This document shows positions 16,512 to 25,445 of a stretch of 64,000 nt of DNA, piece after piece. A model generated the notes under the pieces. That model ran no database searches and had not been told where the DNA came from. It was given only the letters and a program-made list of their open reading frames with translations. How positions within the stretch are numbered: the first letter of the stretch is position 1; every line of letters begins with the position of its first letter. The stretch is taken from contig NZ_JALKBC010000008.1 of the NCBI RefSeq assembly GCF_023015865.1, forward strand, positions 62,001 through 126,000, written 5' to 3'. The translations under genes and the position numbers were made by a program. This stretch comes from Arenibacter sp. F26102 (lineage in GTDB: Bacteria > Bacteroidota > Bacteroidia > Flavobacteriales > Flavobacteriaceae).

Positions 16512-17572
16512 TGACATTTTATATCGATCGCTTCCCTGGCAGGGAAATAGAGCTGGAACAGAAGAAATACTTGTATTTTGGTGGCACCTCCTATCTAGGA
16601 CTTCAGACGGATGAAGCTTTCCAGAACATCTTTATATCCAATATAAGGAAATACGGAACAAATTACGGGGCATCTAGAAAATCGAATATCCGAATTTCAA
16701 TTTATAAGGAGTCGGAAAAACATTTATCCCGTCTAGTAGGAAGCGAGGCCTGTATTAGTCTGTCGTCTGGATATTTGGCAGGACAACTTGTGAGACAATT
16801 TATGGATACCAAGGCAAATAGGCTATTCTATGCCCCAAATACCCATTCTGCGCTCTATTCCCCTAACCCTAGCATATCTAAACTTAAACCTTACAAAACG
16901 TTCACCGCCTTAAATTTAGCCGTAAGAGATCATTTGAAAGCCGATCAAGAGACCACACCAGTGGTGTTTTTGGATGCCATTGATTTTTCCGGATCTAACT
17001 ATCCCGATTTTGAGGGATTAAAAATGCTACCATTGGAAAATATCATTCTAGTGGTAGATGATTCGCACGGAATTGGAATTGTCGGCAACAACGGGGGTGG
17101 TGTTTTTCGCAATATTAAGGATTTAAACCCAAAGGAATTGATTGTTTGTTGCTCATTGGGAAAGGGTTTTGGGATACAGGCAGGTACCGTTTTTGGTTCT
17201 AAAATACGTATGGAACAATTGGTGGACACTCAGTTTTTTGGAGGTGCAAGTCCGGCCACACCTGCTGCCATGGCAAGCTTTATTGATGGAAGTGAGATTT
17301 TCAAAGAAAAAAGGACTATCCTAAAAAATAATATTGATTTATTCAGGTCCAATATAAAAGCGCTGGACAAGTTCAAGTTTATGCAAGAACATCCTGCGTT
17401 CAGTTTTAGTGATGAGGAACTCACCAAATATCTGCAGGAGCAAAAGGTAGTGGTGACAAGTTTTCGATACCCAGATGAAGATTCCACTCTTATGAGCAGA
17501 ATCGTAATCAGCGCCCATCACACAAAGAAGGATATCCTTTTATTGTGTAATCTAATAAACTCATATTTCTAA
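16511..17572 (+). CDS. Alpha-oxoamine-synthase-like PLP enzyme (8-amino-7-oxononanoate synthase family)
   Basis: 353 residues, starting at the ATG that overlaps the epimerase stop. Fold-type I PLP features of the AONS/KBL family are visible: YLYFGGTSYLGL near the N-terminus, the cofactor-binding VVDDSHGIG (D183, H186), and the PLP lysine in CCSLGKGFGIQAG (K218). These enzymes condense an amino acid with an acyl-CoA. It is shorter than biotin-pathway BioF (about 385 residues), and there is no biotin gene nearby. Coupling to a dipeptide epimerase suggests a peptide- or amino-acid-derived substrate. The true reaction is unknown. Confidence 0.78.
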   Translation: MTFYIDRFPGREIELEQKKYLYFGGTSYLGLQTDEAFQNIFISNIRKYGTNYGASRKSNIRISIYKESEKHLSRLVGSEACISLSSGYLAGQLVRQFMDTKANRLFYAPNTHSALYSPNPSISKLKPYKTFTALNLAVRDHLKADQETTPVVFLDAIDFSGSNYPDFEGLKMLPLENIILVVDDSHGIGIVGNNGGGVFRNIKDLNPKELIVCCSLGKGFGIQAGTVFGSKIRMEQLVDTQFFGGASPATPAAMASFIDGSEIFKEKRTILKNNIDLFRSNIKALDKFKFMQEHPAFSFSDEELTKYLQEQKVVVTSFRYPDEDSTLMSRIVISAHHTKKDILLLCNLINSYF

Positions 17573-17575
17573 AAA

Positions 17576-17605
17576 AAACGGCCATCCAAAAAAGGACGGC
17601 CGTTT
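17576..17605. terminator. Bidirectional terminator between the PLP-enzyme gene and susD
   Basis: AAACGGCCATCC (17576-17587) pairs with GGACGGCCGTTT (17594-17605), with one mismatch in the stem. A runs on the left and T-rich sequence on the right let it serve both convergent transcripts. Confidence 0.8.
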
Positions 17606-17629
17606 CTTTTAATAGAGAACAATTAATTT

Positions 17630-19111
17630 CTAGTTATCCCACCATACTGGTGTAACCGGAGATTGTTGATTTGCCAAAACATTAGCCTCATTTCGGCTTA
17701 ATTCGGTTGAGGGATAAATGGCCCTCCTAAACCACTGTCCAAAATACTCGCTGTCGTCACTTGACTCATCCAACCTAATTTGCAGACCGGTAAATACATC
17801 GCTAGAAAAATCATATCTCCTAAAATCCACAAAAGTTTCAGGATTCAAAAAGTTATGGATGTATTTTTCCTTCATGATATGATGCAACATTAAACCTGCT
17901 TCCCCAACCGCAATGGCACCGTCGGCTAAATAATCGGTTCCATCAACATCATACATATCCATACTGGCCTGTATGCCTTCCACATAAGCGGTATATGCCT
18001 CTGTGGTGGATCCTATACTGTTCGTATTACCACCGTTGGCCAAAAAAGCGGCCTCAGCCTCAATAAATTTGGCTTCGGCATAACTGATCAACATTAAAGG
18101 AGAATCCACACTAGTATAATAGCCATCTGTCTTAAATCGGGTATTGGCATCGCTACCGTCCGGGGACTTCCCTTCTCCACCACTAACAAAACCTTTCCAT
18201 TCAACTTCATCCCCATTTTCTGCGAAAAGAGGCAATCTTGGATCAATGGTAAGTGCAACACTTTCAAAAGGATAGTAATCCCCGTTCATAGAACTTACCA
18301 ACTGACTGGCTATATCATTGCTAAGGTTACCTGTAGACCTGGCAAGTATTTCAATGGAATACCAAGGGTTGATGTTTTTCTCATTGTAGAACATTTCAAA
18401 ATTATCATCATTTGAGGTAAAACCATTACCAATAGAGGCCAAGACTTCATTGGCAGTTACGGTTCCTTTTTTAACCAAATGCAATTGATATCTCGCTTTT
18501 ATAGTGTAAGCTGCCCTTAACCATTGATCCGAATCTCCCCCATAGATAAGGTCTGAGCTCCCTAAATTGAAGCCAGAGTTATCAGGACCTTCCAGGGCAG
18601 TGATTGCCGAATTAAGAAGCGTGAATATTTCCGTATAAATCGATTCTTGCGTATCGAAAGTAGGGAAATTATTATCGGGGCCATCAGTGGCATCCGAATA
18701 GGGAATATTATCCCAGGTATCAGTTGCTATTCCAAGATTTATTGCAATAACAATATCAGAAATAGCTCCAATATGTGTAGCATTGGTCTCTACAGCCTTT
18801 TCCTTGATTGCTTTAAGATTCGGCAATATATAAAGGTAAACCTGACTCCATAATCCACTTGCTTCAGTCTGTCCGGCAGCTCCCCCACCTGTAGATACAA
18901 AGTTCTGCACATAATTTCCAAATGCCAATTCAGCAGATCGTTGACCCTCCATGGTACTATGTATTACCGGCGCCATTAAATCCTGCATCCTTAACTCTTC
19001 CAAAGTTGCTGTATTGGAAGGGGTATTCACATCAAAATAATCATCACTACACGAAATCTGCGTAACCAATAACAGTGATAAAATTCCAGTTTTTATTATA
19101 TTGTTTTTCAT
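17630..19111 (-). CDS. SusD/RagB-type nutrient-binding lipoprotein
   Basis: About 493 residues from the ATG at 19111; an in-frame ATG at 19120 would add three residues. The lipoprotein signal is LLLVTQISC followed by SDDYFD, an S-D-D stretch like the surface-export signal known from Flavobacteriaceae. The first mature residues (NTPSNTATLEELRMQDLMAPVIHSTMEG) and tetratricopeptide-like helices are those of the SusD-like-2 group. SusD proteins lid the SusC transporter and capture ligands at the cell surface. The gene follows its susC partner after about 11 bases. The ligand is unknown, and no glycoside hydrolase is nearby, so it could also be a peptide. Confidence 0.88.
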   Translation of the reverse strand: MKNNIIKTGILSLLLVTQISCSDDYFDVNTPSNTATLEELRMQDLMAPVIHSTMEGQRSAELAFGNYVQNFVSTGGGAAGQTEASGLWSQVYLYILPNLKAIKEKAVETNATHIGAISDIVIAINLGIATDTWDNIPYSDATDGPDNNFPTFDTQESIYTEIFTLLNSAITALEGPDNSGFNLGSSDLIYGGDSDQWLRAAYTIKARYQLHLVKKGTVTANEVLASIGNGFTSNDDNFEMFYNEKNINPWYSIEILARSTGNLSNDIASQLVSSMNGDYYPFESVALTIDPRLPLFAENGDEVEWKGFVSGGEGKSPDGSDANTRFKTDGYYTSVDSPLMLISYAEAKFIEAEAAFLANGGNTNSIGSTTEAYTAYVEGIQASMDMYDVDGTDYLADGAIAVGEAGLMLHHIMKEKYIHNFLNPETFVDFRRYDFSSDVFTGLQIRLDESSDDSEYFGQWFRRAIYPSTELSRNEANVLANQQSPVTPVWWDN

Positions 19112-19122
19112 GTTTATCATAT

Positions 19123-22100
19123 TTAGAATGAAATATTTAGACCCAAAGAGTAGCTTTGGCTCACAGGTACACTAAGTCCTGTAAAGCCGTAAACATTGCT
19201 ACCAGCACTATACTGGTTCCCTTCAGGGTCATAGCCGTCAAACGGAGTCCATAGGAGTATATTCCCGGCACTAGCGGAAAGGCTTACTTTCTCCATATTC
19301 AAATCCCTTATGAATTTACTGTCCAAATCATAGCTTACACTCACATTACGAAGTTTAACCCAGGAAGCATCCTGAACCAATATTTCGGAAGCCCTATTGT
19401 AGACGTTAGAATTTCTATAGTAATCTTGATCAATTAAAGCTGGTGTAGTATTGGTTGTGAATCCGCCGCTTCCGTTATCCATTACTCCTGACAACACCAC
19501 TTCTTCATCCCTGACCAAAGTACTCAAGGGATTACCATTTCTAATAGAATTCCTGAGCCCGGAATCATACAGATCTCCACCTTCCTTATATTCCACCAAG
19601 AAATTAAACCCAATGCCCTTCCATTTGAAATTACTGCCCAAGGACGATATAAAGTCTGGAAAGGCATTACCTACCTTTACCCTTTCATCAGTTACAATTT
19701 CCGGAAAACCATCGGCATCCAAATACCGCTGACCATCTTCATATCTCCATTTATATCCGTAAAGATTCCCCATTTTATCTCCAGCTCTGATTTCCGAAGT
19801 TATTCCAGCAAATCCTGAATCCGCAAAAATTATAGATTCAATATCCTCAGGGATTTCCAATACTTTTCCTTCGCTGGTAGACCAATTTAAAATCAACTCC
19901 CACCTAAAGTCATTACTTCTAATGATATCGGCACTAACCAATAGTTCGTGTCCGAAAACCTCATAATCGCCTGCATTCCTTGTAATTCCAGAGAGTCCTG
20001 AAGAATAAGCGGTTCCAACAGTAAATATTTGATCCTTTACTCGAGTCTTATAATAGGCATAATCAAATCTAATCCTATCTTTCATAAACCTAAGGTCGGC
20101 ACCAAATTCCGTAGATTGATTACGTTCCGGAACTATAGCCAAATCTCCCAATAAAGTACTTCGTCTATATCCTCCGGCACCACCAAAAGGAAAATCCCCA
20201 TCAACAACAAAATATTGGCCAACATCACCAAATCCGGGACCTTTACCTACCTCGGCCCAAGATGCCCTAAGTTTACCAAAAGTAAAGACATCATTATCGC
20301 CAAATACATCGGAGACATCATATGCCAAACTTGCAGATGGATAAAAGAACGAACGATTTTCTTTGGGTAATGTGGACAACCAGTCGTTTCTACCCGTCAC
20401 GGTCAAGAATAATTTATCCCTATATCCTAATTTCAGCTCGCCAAATGCACCTACATTGCGCAATTGTGTAATACTGTTATCCACAAAATAATTAATAGTA
20501 TTTCCAATTTCATTGATTCCTGGTACGTTCAATCCTTCACCCCTAGCCTGGGCATAATCCCTTTTTGAATCAGAAATCTGATGGCCCACGGTAAGATCTG
20601 TGGTAAAATCGTCCGACCAAGCTTTAGTAAAGGCAACCAAAAGGTTCGATTCCAATCCGGTAAAATTGATATTTTGATTTAATACAAAACCACCAACTTG
20701 TGCCCCTCCGTCTAAATCCGGCCCCACATATCTGTTACGCTGATCCGAATAATTATCTATTTGGGCAGCGTAAGTAACATTTACCCAATCTTTAGGCTTC
20801 CAATTTAATGTGGCATTACCTATCCATCTGTTCACGTTATCGATTAAACTACTTGTTTCCATTAAATACCTAGGGTTATCAATTATCCCAAAAGAATAAT
20901 CCCTTTCTGTACCATCGGCATTCTGATAGTCATTTATTGGAAAGGTCCCCGAGTAATAGGAAAGAGCACTCATAACGGATTTATCCCCTCCATTGGCCCT
21001 ACGCCCGCCAGACTTAGTATAGGAAATAGAGGAATTCAATGTCAAATGATCAGAAATCTTATATCCTGCTTTTAACCTAAAATTATTCTTGCCGTAATCC
21101 GTGTTAGGAAGAACACCATCTTCTTTGTCTTTTCCCATGGAAAAGAAATAATCCAATTTTTCATTGGCTCCACTAATACTTAGGTTTACTTGGGAATTGA
21201 ATCCGGTCCTAAAAATATCGTAGGGACTGTAAAAACGATCCCCTGTCAAATCCACTACTGTGCCGTTGGACAAGGTATAAGAATCATCAGAGTATTTAGG
21301 TCCCCAGCTATAGAAAGAGGTAGTATTTTGTACCCTATTGAAACCAGTTTCGGAGTCTGGATCGTAAAGTGTCCTAGGAGCTCCACTAAATCCTTCCCTA
21401 TAGGTAGTTTGCAAGGAAGGTGTTGTTTGTATTTCCCTAAAGGTTGTTGAAGCCGTCAATGTTATTTTGGCCTTACCTTGTTTTCCTTTTTTTGTTGTAA
21501 TAATTATTGCCCCGTTAGAAGCCCTTACACCATACAAAGCGGTAGCCGCGGCTCCTTTAAGTACGTTGAAACTTTCAATATCCTCAGGGTTAATGTCACC
21601 TGCCCTATTGGAAAAGGCAAATTGTTCGGAACTATTCGGCGAATTGGAACCCGCACTAGGTCTAACTTCACCGGAAAAGGTATCGTTGTTCAAGGCAATT
21701 CCATCAACAACAATTAATGGTTGATTGCTTCTACTGGGATTTACTGAAGTTATACCCCTTATTAAGATATCGACTCCGCCGCCAGACGATCCAGAAGTTC
21801 TGTTGATTTGAACCCCAGCTACCCTACCCTGCAAACTCTCCATAGGGTTCGATTGCCCTGCCAGGTTTAAGTCTTCAGTGTTAACCTGGGTCACTGAATA
21901 GCCCAGAGATTTTTGCTTTTTCTCAACACCAAAGGCAGTGACAACTACTTCGTCCAAAGCACTGGCATCTTCCAATAAAACGACACTTAATTCGGCATTT
22001 GACCTAACAGTAACATCCTGAGATTTCATGCCCAAATACGAGAAGCGTACTGTGTCGCCTTGGTTGGCAGAAATAATAAAGTTACCATCAAAGTCTGTCG

Positions 22101-22245
22101 TGGTTCCTGTATTGGTTCCTACAATTAAAACGGTAACGCCTGGAAGTGGTGCCCCACTTTCATCTTTAACGTTACCGGTAACATTTTGTGTAAAGCCATG
22201 CCATGTGAGCATGAACAAACACAACAATAAAAGTTTTTGTATCAT
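19123..22245 (-). CDS. SusC/RagA-type TonB-dependent outer membrane transporter
   Basis: 1040 residues. After a signal peptide (to about residue 19) comes a carboxypeptidase-regulatory-like domain (about 22-95: GNVKDESGAPLPGVTVLIVGTNTGTTTDFDG), then the TonB box region (DEVVVTAFG), the plug domain (about 115-235, with VLKGAAATALYGVRASNGAIIITTKKG), and a 22-strand barrel ending in an aromatic residue (SLGLNISF). It forms the pore half of a SusCD pair, with susD starting right after it. The pair has no local sensor, sigma/anti-sigma genes or enzymes, so it looks like an orphan uptake system. Confidence 0.93.
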   Translation of the reverse strand: MIQKLLLLCLFMLTWHGFTQNVTGNVKDESGAPLPGVTVLIVGTNTGTTTDFDGNFIISANQGDTVRFSYLGMKSQDVTVRSNAELSVVLLEDASALDEVVVTAFGVEKKQKSLGYSVTQVNTEDLNLAGQSNPMESLQGRVAGVQINRTSGSSGGGVDILIRGITSVNPSRSNQPLIVVDGIALNNDTFSGEVRPSAGSNSPNSSEQFAFSNRAGDINPEDIESFNVLKGAAATALYGVRASNGAIIITTKKGKQGKAKITLTASTTFREIQTTPSLQTTYREGFSGAPRTLYDPDSETGFNRVQNTTSFYSWGPKYSDDSYTLSNGTVVDLTGDRFYSPYDIFRTGFNSQVNLSISGANEKLDYFFSMGKDKEDGVLPNTDYGKNNFRLKAGYKISDHLTLNSSISYTKSGGRRANGGDKSVMSALSYYSGTFPINDYQNADGTERDYSFGIIDNPRYLMETSSLIDNVNRWIGNATLNWKPKDWVNVTYAAQIDNYSDQRNRYVGPDLDGGAQVGGFVLNQNINFTGLESNLLVAFTKAWSDDFTTDLTVGHQISDSKRDYAQARGEGLNVPGINEIGNTINYFVDNSITQLRNVGAFGELKLGYRDKLFLTVTGRNDWLSTLPKENRSFFYPSASLAYDVSDVFGDNDVFTFGKLRASWAEVGKGPGFGDVGQYFVVDGDFPFGGAGGYRRSTLLGDLAIVPERNQSTEFGADLRFMKDRIRFDYAYYKTRVKDQIFTVGTAYSSGLSGITRNAGDYEVFGHELLVSADIIRSNDFRWELILNWSTSEGKVLEIPEDIESIIFADSGFAGITSEIRAGDKMGNLYGYKWRYEDGQRYLDADGFPEIVTDERVKVGNAFPDFISSLGSNFKWKGIGFNFLVEYKEGGDLYDSGLRNSIRNGNPLSTLVRDEEVVLSGVMDNGSGGFTTNTTPALIDQDYYRNSNVYNRASEILVQDASWVKLRNVSVSYDLDSKFIRDLNMEKVSLSASAGNILLWTPFDGYDPEGNQYSAGSNVYGFTGLSVPVSQSYSLGLNISF

Positions 22246-22479
22246 ATTAGTTTTTTTAATTAATCTACGCTAAAATCTTAAATAAATCATAAAAATCAAA
22301 CATTGGACCATAGAAATGTGAGTTTTATAAAAATAGCCTAATAAAAAGAGTATTTGTCACAGAATTAAGACGCAAAACCTCTTTTATTTAATTCTTTTTT
22401 AACATAACCATTGATTAATATGTTAATAATCCAAAAAAGTTGTAACTTATTAGTATCTAAACTCATAAATAATATAATC

Positions 22480-22926
22480 ATGAAAAAAATTCTTGGAATA
22501 GTTTTCTTGATGCTATTCTTGGTGTCTGCCACCGAAATTGCATCTACAAAAATTCAAAACCCCAATACCATTGAAGGTACCTGGGAATTAGTAAGTTTTA
22601 ATAATTACGATGGTAATGATGTGGTTAAAACCATACCGCCTACAGAAGGTTACCGCCAAATAAAAATGTATTATAATGGAAAGGTAATGTGGACGCGATA
22701 TGTTCCTACAGACTCCATTGAATGGTTTGGGTACGGCTCATATGTGGCAACAGATAGTACCTTGACAGAAAAATTGGAATTTATGTCGTCATCTATGCGA
22801 AAAGTTGCCAATGAAAATATGGAATGGCATATGGAACTAAAATTGGAAGGTGACAAATACAGCCAAATCTTTATTGATGCGGATGGGAACCGAATAAATT
22901 CCGAGAACTATAAGCGTCTAAATTAA
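22480..22926 (+). CDS. Secreted lipocalin-like protein
   Basis: I take the ATG at 22480 (148 residues) as the start because it gives a standard signal peptide (MKKILGIVFLMLFLVSATEIAS); the reading frame is open further upstream but has no signal there. The mature protein begins with the lipocalin-like NTIEGTWELVSFNNYDGNDV and continues in alternating strands (IKMYYNGKVMWTRYVPTDS, LEGDKYSQIFID, ENYKRLN). Proteins of this type in Bacteroidota are periplasmic and uncharacterised. It stands alone, with a terminator about 70 bases downstream shared with trxB. Confidence 0.72.
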   Translation: MKKILGIVFLMLFLVSATEIASTKIQNPNTIEGTWELVSFNNYDGNDVVKTIPPTEGYRQIKMYYNGKVMWTRYVPTDSIEWFGYGSYVATDSTLTEKLEFMSSSMRKVANENMEWHMELKLEGDKYSQIFIDADGNRINSENYKRLN

Positions 22927-22993
22927 TATTTTAGTTTACAACCAACTATTTCAATAAAGGAACTTAAATACTCGGTACTTATGGTACCAAATA

Positions 22994-23040
22994 AAAAACA
23001 ATCTGTACGTGGATAATAATTCCATATACAGATTGTTTTT
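22994..23040. terminator. Bidirectional terminator between the lipocalin-like gene and trxB
   Basis: ACAATCTGTA (22998-23007) pairs with TACAGATTGT (23027-23036) and the stem continues through TGGA/TCCA around a short AT loop. An A run precedes it and a T run follows, so it can stop the two convergent transcripts. Confidence 0.8.
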
Positions 23041-23102
23041 GTTTCCCCTCAACTAATTTGAAGGTGGGTGTTGATCAATACCCTATAATAATTGATTTCA
23101 GA

Positions 23103-24065
23103 CTAAGCTTCTTGATGGGTTTCTATGGTGGCCAAATATCTTTCCGCATCCAAGGCTGCCATACAACCCGTTCCAGCGGCTGTTACCGCCTGTCTATACT
23201 CTTTATCCTGAACATCGCCACTGGCAAAAACTCCGGGCTTACTTGTTTTGGTAGATTTACCTTGGGTAATAATGTACCCTGTTTCATCCATTTCCAATTG
23301 TCCTTTAAAAATATCCGTATTCGGTTTGTGACCAATGGCAATGAACAATCCTGTAATGGCTATATCCTCTTTTTCTCCGGTAACATTGTTGACCATTCTT
23401 AATCCCTCTACTACTTGATCGCCCAAAACGGTATCCACTTCGGTATTGTAACGAATTTCAATATTGTCCAAGCTGTTAACCCTATGTTGCATAGCTTTTG
23501 AAGCACGCATTTCATCTCTTCTTACCAGCATAGTAACCTTCCTGCAAATATTAGCCAAATAAGACGCCTCTTCTGCAGCCGTATCCCCTGCCCCAACAAT
23601 AGCGACATCCTGTCCTTTGTAAAAGAATCCATCACATACGGCACATGCAGATACTCCACCTCCACGCAATTTTTGCTCACTAGGGATACCTAAATACTTG
23701 GCCGTAGCCCCTGTGGAAATAATTACTGTTTCCGCTTCAATAATCTTATTATCGTCTATGGTAACCTTATGAATGCCACCAACTTCATCGCTAAAATCCA
23801 CAGCTGTTGCCATCCCAATGCGCACCTCTGTACCGAATCTCTCAGCTTGTTTCTGTAATTGCATCATCATTGTGGGTCCGTCTACCCCGTCTGGATAACC
23901 GGGAAAGTTATCAACCTCCGTTGTAGTGGTCAATTGTCCTCCAGGTTCCATTCCTGTATACAAAACTGGTTTTAAATCTGCCCTAGAGGCATATATTGCC
24001 GCAGTATAGCCTGCAGGCCCCGAACCAATAATCAACGTTTTTAAACGTTCTACTTTTTCTGCCAT
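23103..24065 (-). CDS. trxB: Thioredoxin-disulfide reductase
   Basis: 320 residues from the ATG at 24065. I prefer this start over the in-frame ATG at 24080 because the -7 box at 24095-24102 puts the transcript start about nine bases before 24080, leaving no room for a ribosome site there. The features are an FAD-binding GSGPAGYTAAIYAS (14-27), the redox pair CAVC at 141-144, an NADPH-binding GAGDTAAEEASYL, and the C-terminal FASGDVQDKEYRQAVTAAGTGCMAALDAE. The enzyme reduces thioredoxin with NADPH, and could supply MsrA indirectly. Confidence 0.95.
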   Translation of the reverse strand: MAEKVERLKTLIIGSGPAGYTAAIYASRADLKPVLYTGMEPGGQLTTTTEVDNFPGYPDGVDGPTMMMQLQKQAERFGTEVRIGMATAVDFSDEVGGIHKVTIDDNKIIEAETVIISTGATAKYLGIPSEQKLRGGGVSACAVCDGFFYKGQDVAIVGAGDTAAEEASYLANICRKVTMLVRRDEMRASKAMQHRVNSLDNIEIRYNTEVDTVLGDQVVEGLRMVNNVTGEKEDIAITGLFIAIGHKPNTDIFKGQLEMDETGYIITQGKSTKTSKPGVFASGDVQDKEYRQAVTAAGTGCMAALDAERYLATIETHQEA

Positions 24066-24094
24066 AATCAAAATCTTCATTACTTATTAAAAAG

Positions 24095-24102
24095 CAAAAG
24101 TA
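24095..24102 (-). promoter_or_regulatory. -7 promoter box (TACTTTTG) of trxB
   Basis: The minus strand reads TACTTTTG, a full TAnnTTTG match 30 bases before the ATG at 24065. A TTTG at plus-strand 24127-24130 (as CAAA) lies 24 bases further upstream, slightly longer than the usual -33/-7 spacing. Confidence 0.5.
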
Positions 24103-24260
24103 GGATTTTCAATAAAAAACTTACATCAAAAGTTATAAAAAGTTATTATAAAAGAAGTGGCTAAAGCTATGGACTGTTACACCGTATACCTTAATGTTCG
24201 GTTTTTGTTGTAAAACTGGATTATTTACTGAATGGGACTACTTTGTAGTTCCCCACCAAC

Positions 24261-25109
24261 CTATCCCAATAATTGATAAGGCAAAACTAAGAAAGGTATA
24301 CTTGTATGGAAACCAATTTGGTTTATAACCGGTTTTAAGAAGAGATTTTCGAGAAAACTATGCTTATTCTTTACCATTACCAACAGTTGGGAATGCTGCT
24401 CCAATTGAATACTATTGATTGCCTCAATGATTCCTTGATCTGGCAGTTCATGAAACTTATGTTTAGTTCCCGATAGTAAATCAGCCAATTTACTCTTGTT
24501 CCTTATCTCTTTATCGTTAAGTTCATAACTGGTACAGACATGCATAATATCTATTGTAGATCTATGGATGGCGGAAATAAACAATACTTCCTTGAGTAAA
24601 GCTAAACTATAATCAATTTCGTAGTCCGTCGGAAATAGGATCTTTTTTGGAATTTCAAAATTATAATTAAAAGGGATGGCCAATACTGGACATTTAGCCC
24701 TTTTAATGGTGTGAACGGTACTACTGCCCAAAAATATTTCCTTTGCACCCGTAGCTCCTTGGGTCCCCATAATTATAAGATCTATTTTCTTGCTTTCCAC
24801 AAGTTCATCAATGGCCTCCATTAATACACTGAAAGCACTATAGGTTATAAAATTATGTTTGGGGTTATTATAATCGGTAACGATTTTCGATTTTAACTCT
24901 TCCAATCTCTTTTCAGAATCGGTCCGGTAGATATCTCCCAATCCCAATTGTCCGGGACTATGTAATAAATACTCAGACTGATATATAGCCGGGGTATAGG
25001 TATGTAGCAGATAAAAAGTGCAATCCTCACTTTTAAGCAAACGCACCGCATAGGAAATTGCCCCGTAGGCATTATCCGAAAAATCTGTGGGTATTAATAT
25101 GTTTTTCAT
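24261..25109 (-). CDS. Tandem-domain universal stress protein (UspA family)
   Basis: 282 residues with two Usp domains. The first (about 1-145) has MKNILIPTDFSDNA and the ATP-binding-type end GTQGATGAKEIFLGSSTVHTIKRAKCPVLAIP. The second (about 150-282) begins KKILFPTDYEIDYS and is degenerate, lacking the G-x2-G-x9-G-S/T loop, so only the first half may bind nucleotide. Such proteins accumulate in starvation, low oxygen and other stresses. It is divergent from cbpA across 336 bases that hold a Crp/Fnr-type promoter facing cbpA and a 17-base palindrome close to this gene. Confidence 0.9.
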   Translation of the reverse strand: MKNILIPTDFSDNAYGAISYAVRLLKSEDCTFYLLHTYTPAIYQSEYLLHSPGQLGLGDIYRTDSEKRLEELKSKIVTDYNNPKHNFITYSAFSVLMEAIDELVESKKIDLIIMGTQGATGAKEIFLGSSTVHTIKRAKCPVLAIPFNYNFEIPKKILFPTDYEIDYSLALLKEVLFISAIHRSTIDIMHVCTSYELNDKEIRNKSKLADLLSGTKHKFHELPDQGIIEAINSIQLEQHSQLLVMVKNKHSFLENLFLKPVINQIGFHTSIPFLVLPYQLLG

Positions 25110-25145
25110 CTGTATATTTTTGGTTCATAAAAAGTGATTTGAGAC

Positions 25146-25162
25146 ATAGGTTATTAACCTAT
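25146..25162. promoter_or_regulatory. 17-base perfect palindrome upstream of the usp gene
   Basis: ATAGGTTATTAACCTAT reads as two 8-base arms around a central T. It lies 37-53 bases before the usp ATG, a position suited to an operator or to a leader hairpin. It does not fit the TGA-N6-TCA pattern of the cbpA side. Confidence 0.4.
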
Positions 25163-25283
25163 ATATCATACATTCTTAAAATCTGCTTAGGAATGAATCA
25201 ATGATTATCTTAATCAAGGCACTGTCCAATTGAGCATTTATGTAAGTTTCTATTAAATTTAAGGAATAATATGGAACGAGATA

Positions 25284-25326
25284 TGATTTTCATCAGTTGA
25301 ATCAACGAACGTTTTGAATAATTTTG
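25284..25326 (+). promoter_or_regulatory. Class II Crp/Fnr-type promoter of cbpA-cbpM
   Basis: TGATTTTCATCA (25284-25295) is a TGA-N6-TCA inverted repeat with the Fnr-like core TGAT-N4-ATCA. TAATTTTG (25319-25326) is a full TAnnTTTG -7 box 35 bases downstream, start to start. That puts the repeat centre near -41.5. The same geometry recurs at 26816, 58388 and 62383. Confidence 0.72.
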
Positions 25327-25445
25327 CCATATGCAACTAGTCCAATTGGAATTTCCAAAATTGGAGAAGAAAGCATTTAATTGCACATGCTTTTAATATG
25401 ATCGGTAGTACAAACACTAAAGTGTAAAGCATAAATAACGGACAG

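Larger units (their letters stand above)
25110..25445. other. Divergent regulatory region between the usp gene and cbpA
   Basis: 336 bases without a gene. From left to right they hold a perfect 17-base palindrome (25146-25162), an inverted repeat TGATTA-TCT-TAATCA (25202-25216), and the cbpA promoter with its Crp/Fnr-type site (25284-25326). On the usp side I could not find a TAnnTTTG box. Confidence 0.65.

Noticed and set aside
25202-25216. TGATTA-TCT-TAATCA as a Crp/Fnr-type site for the usp gene.
   Set aside because: TGA and TCA are nine bases apart instead of six, and no TAnnTTTG box lies at the right distance on the minus strand.
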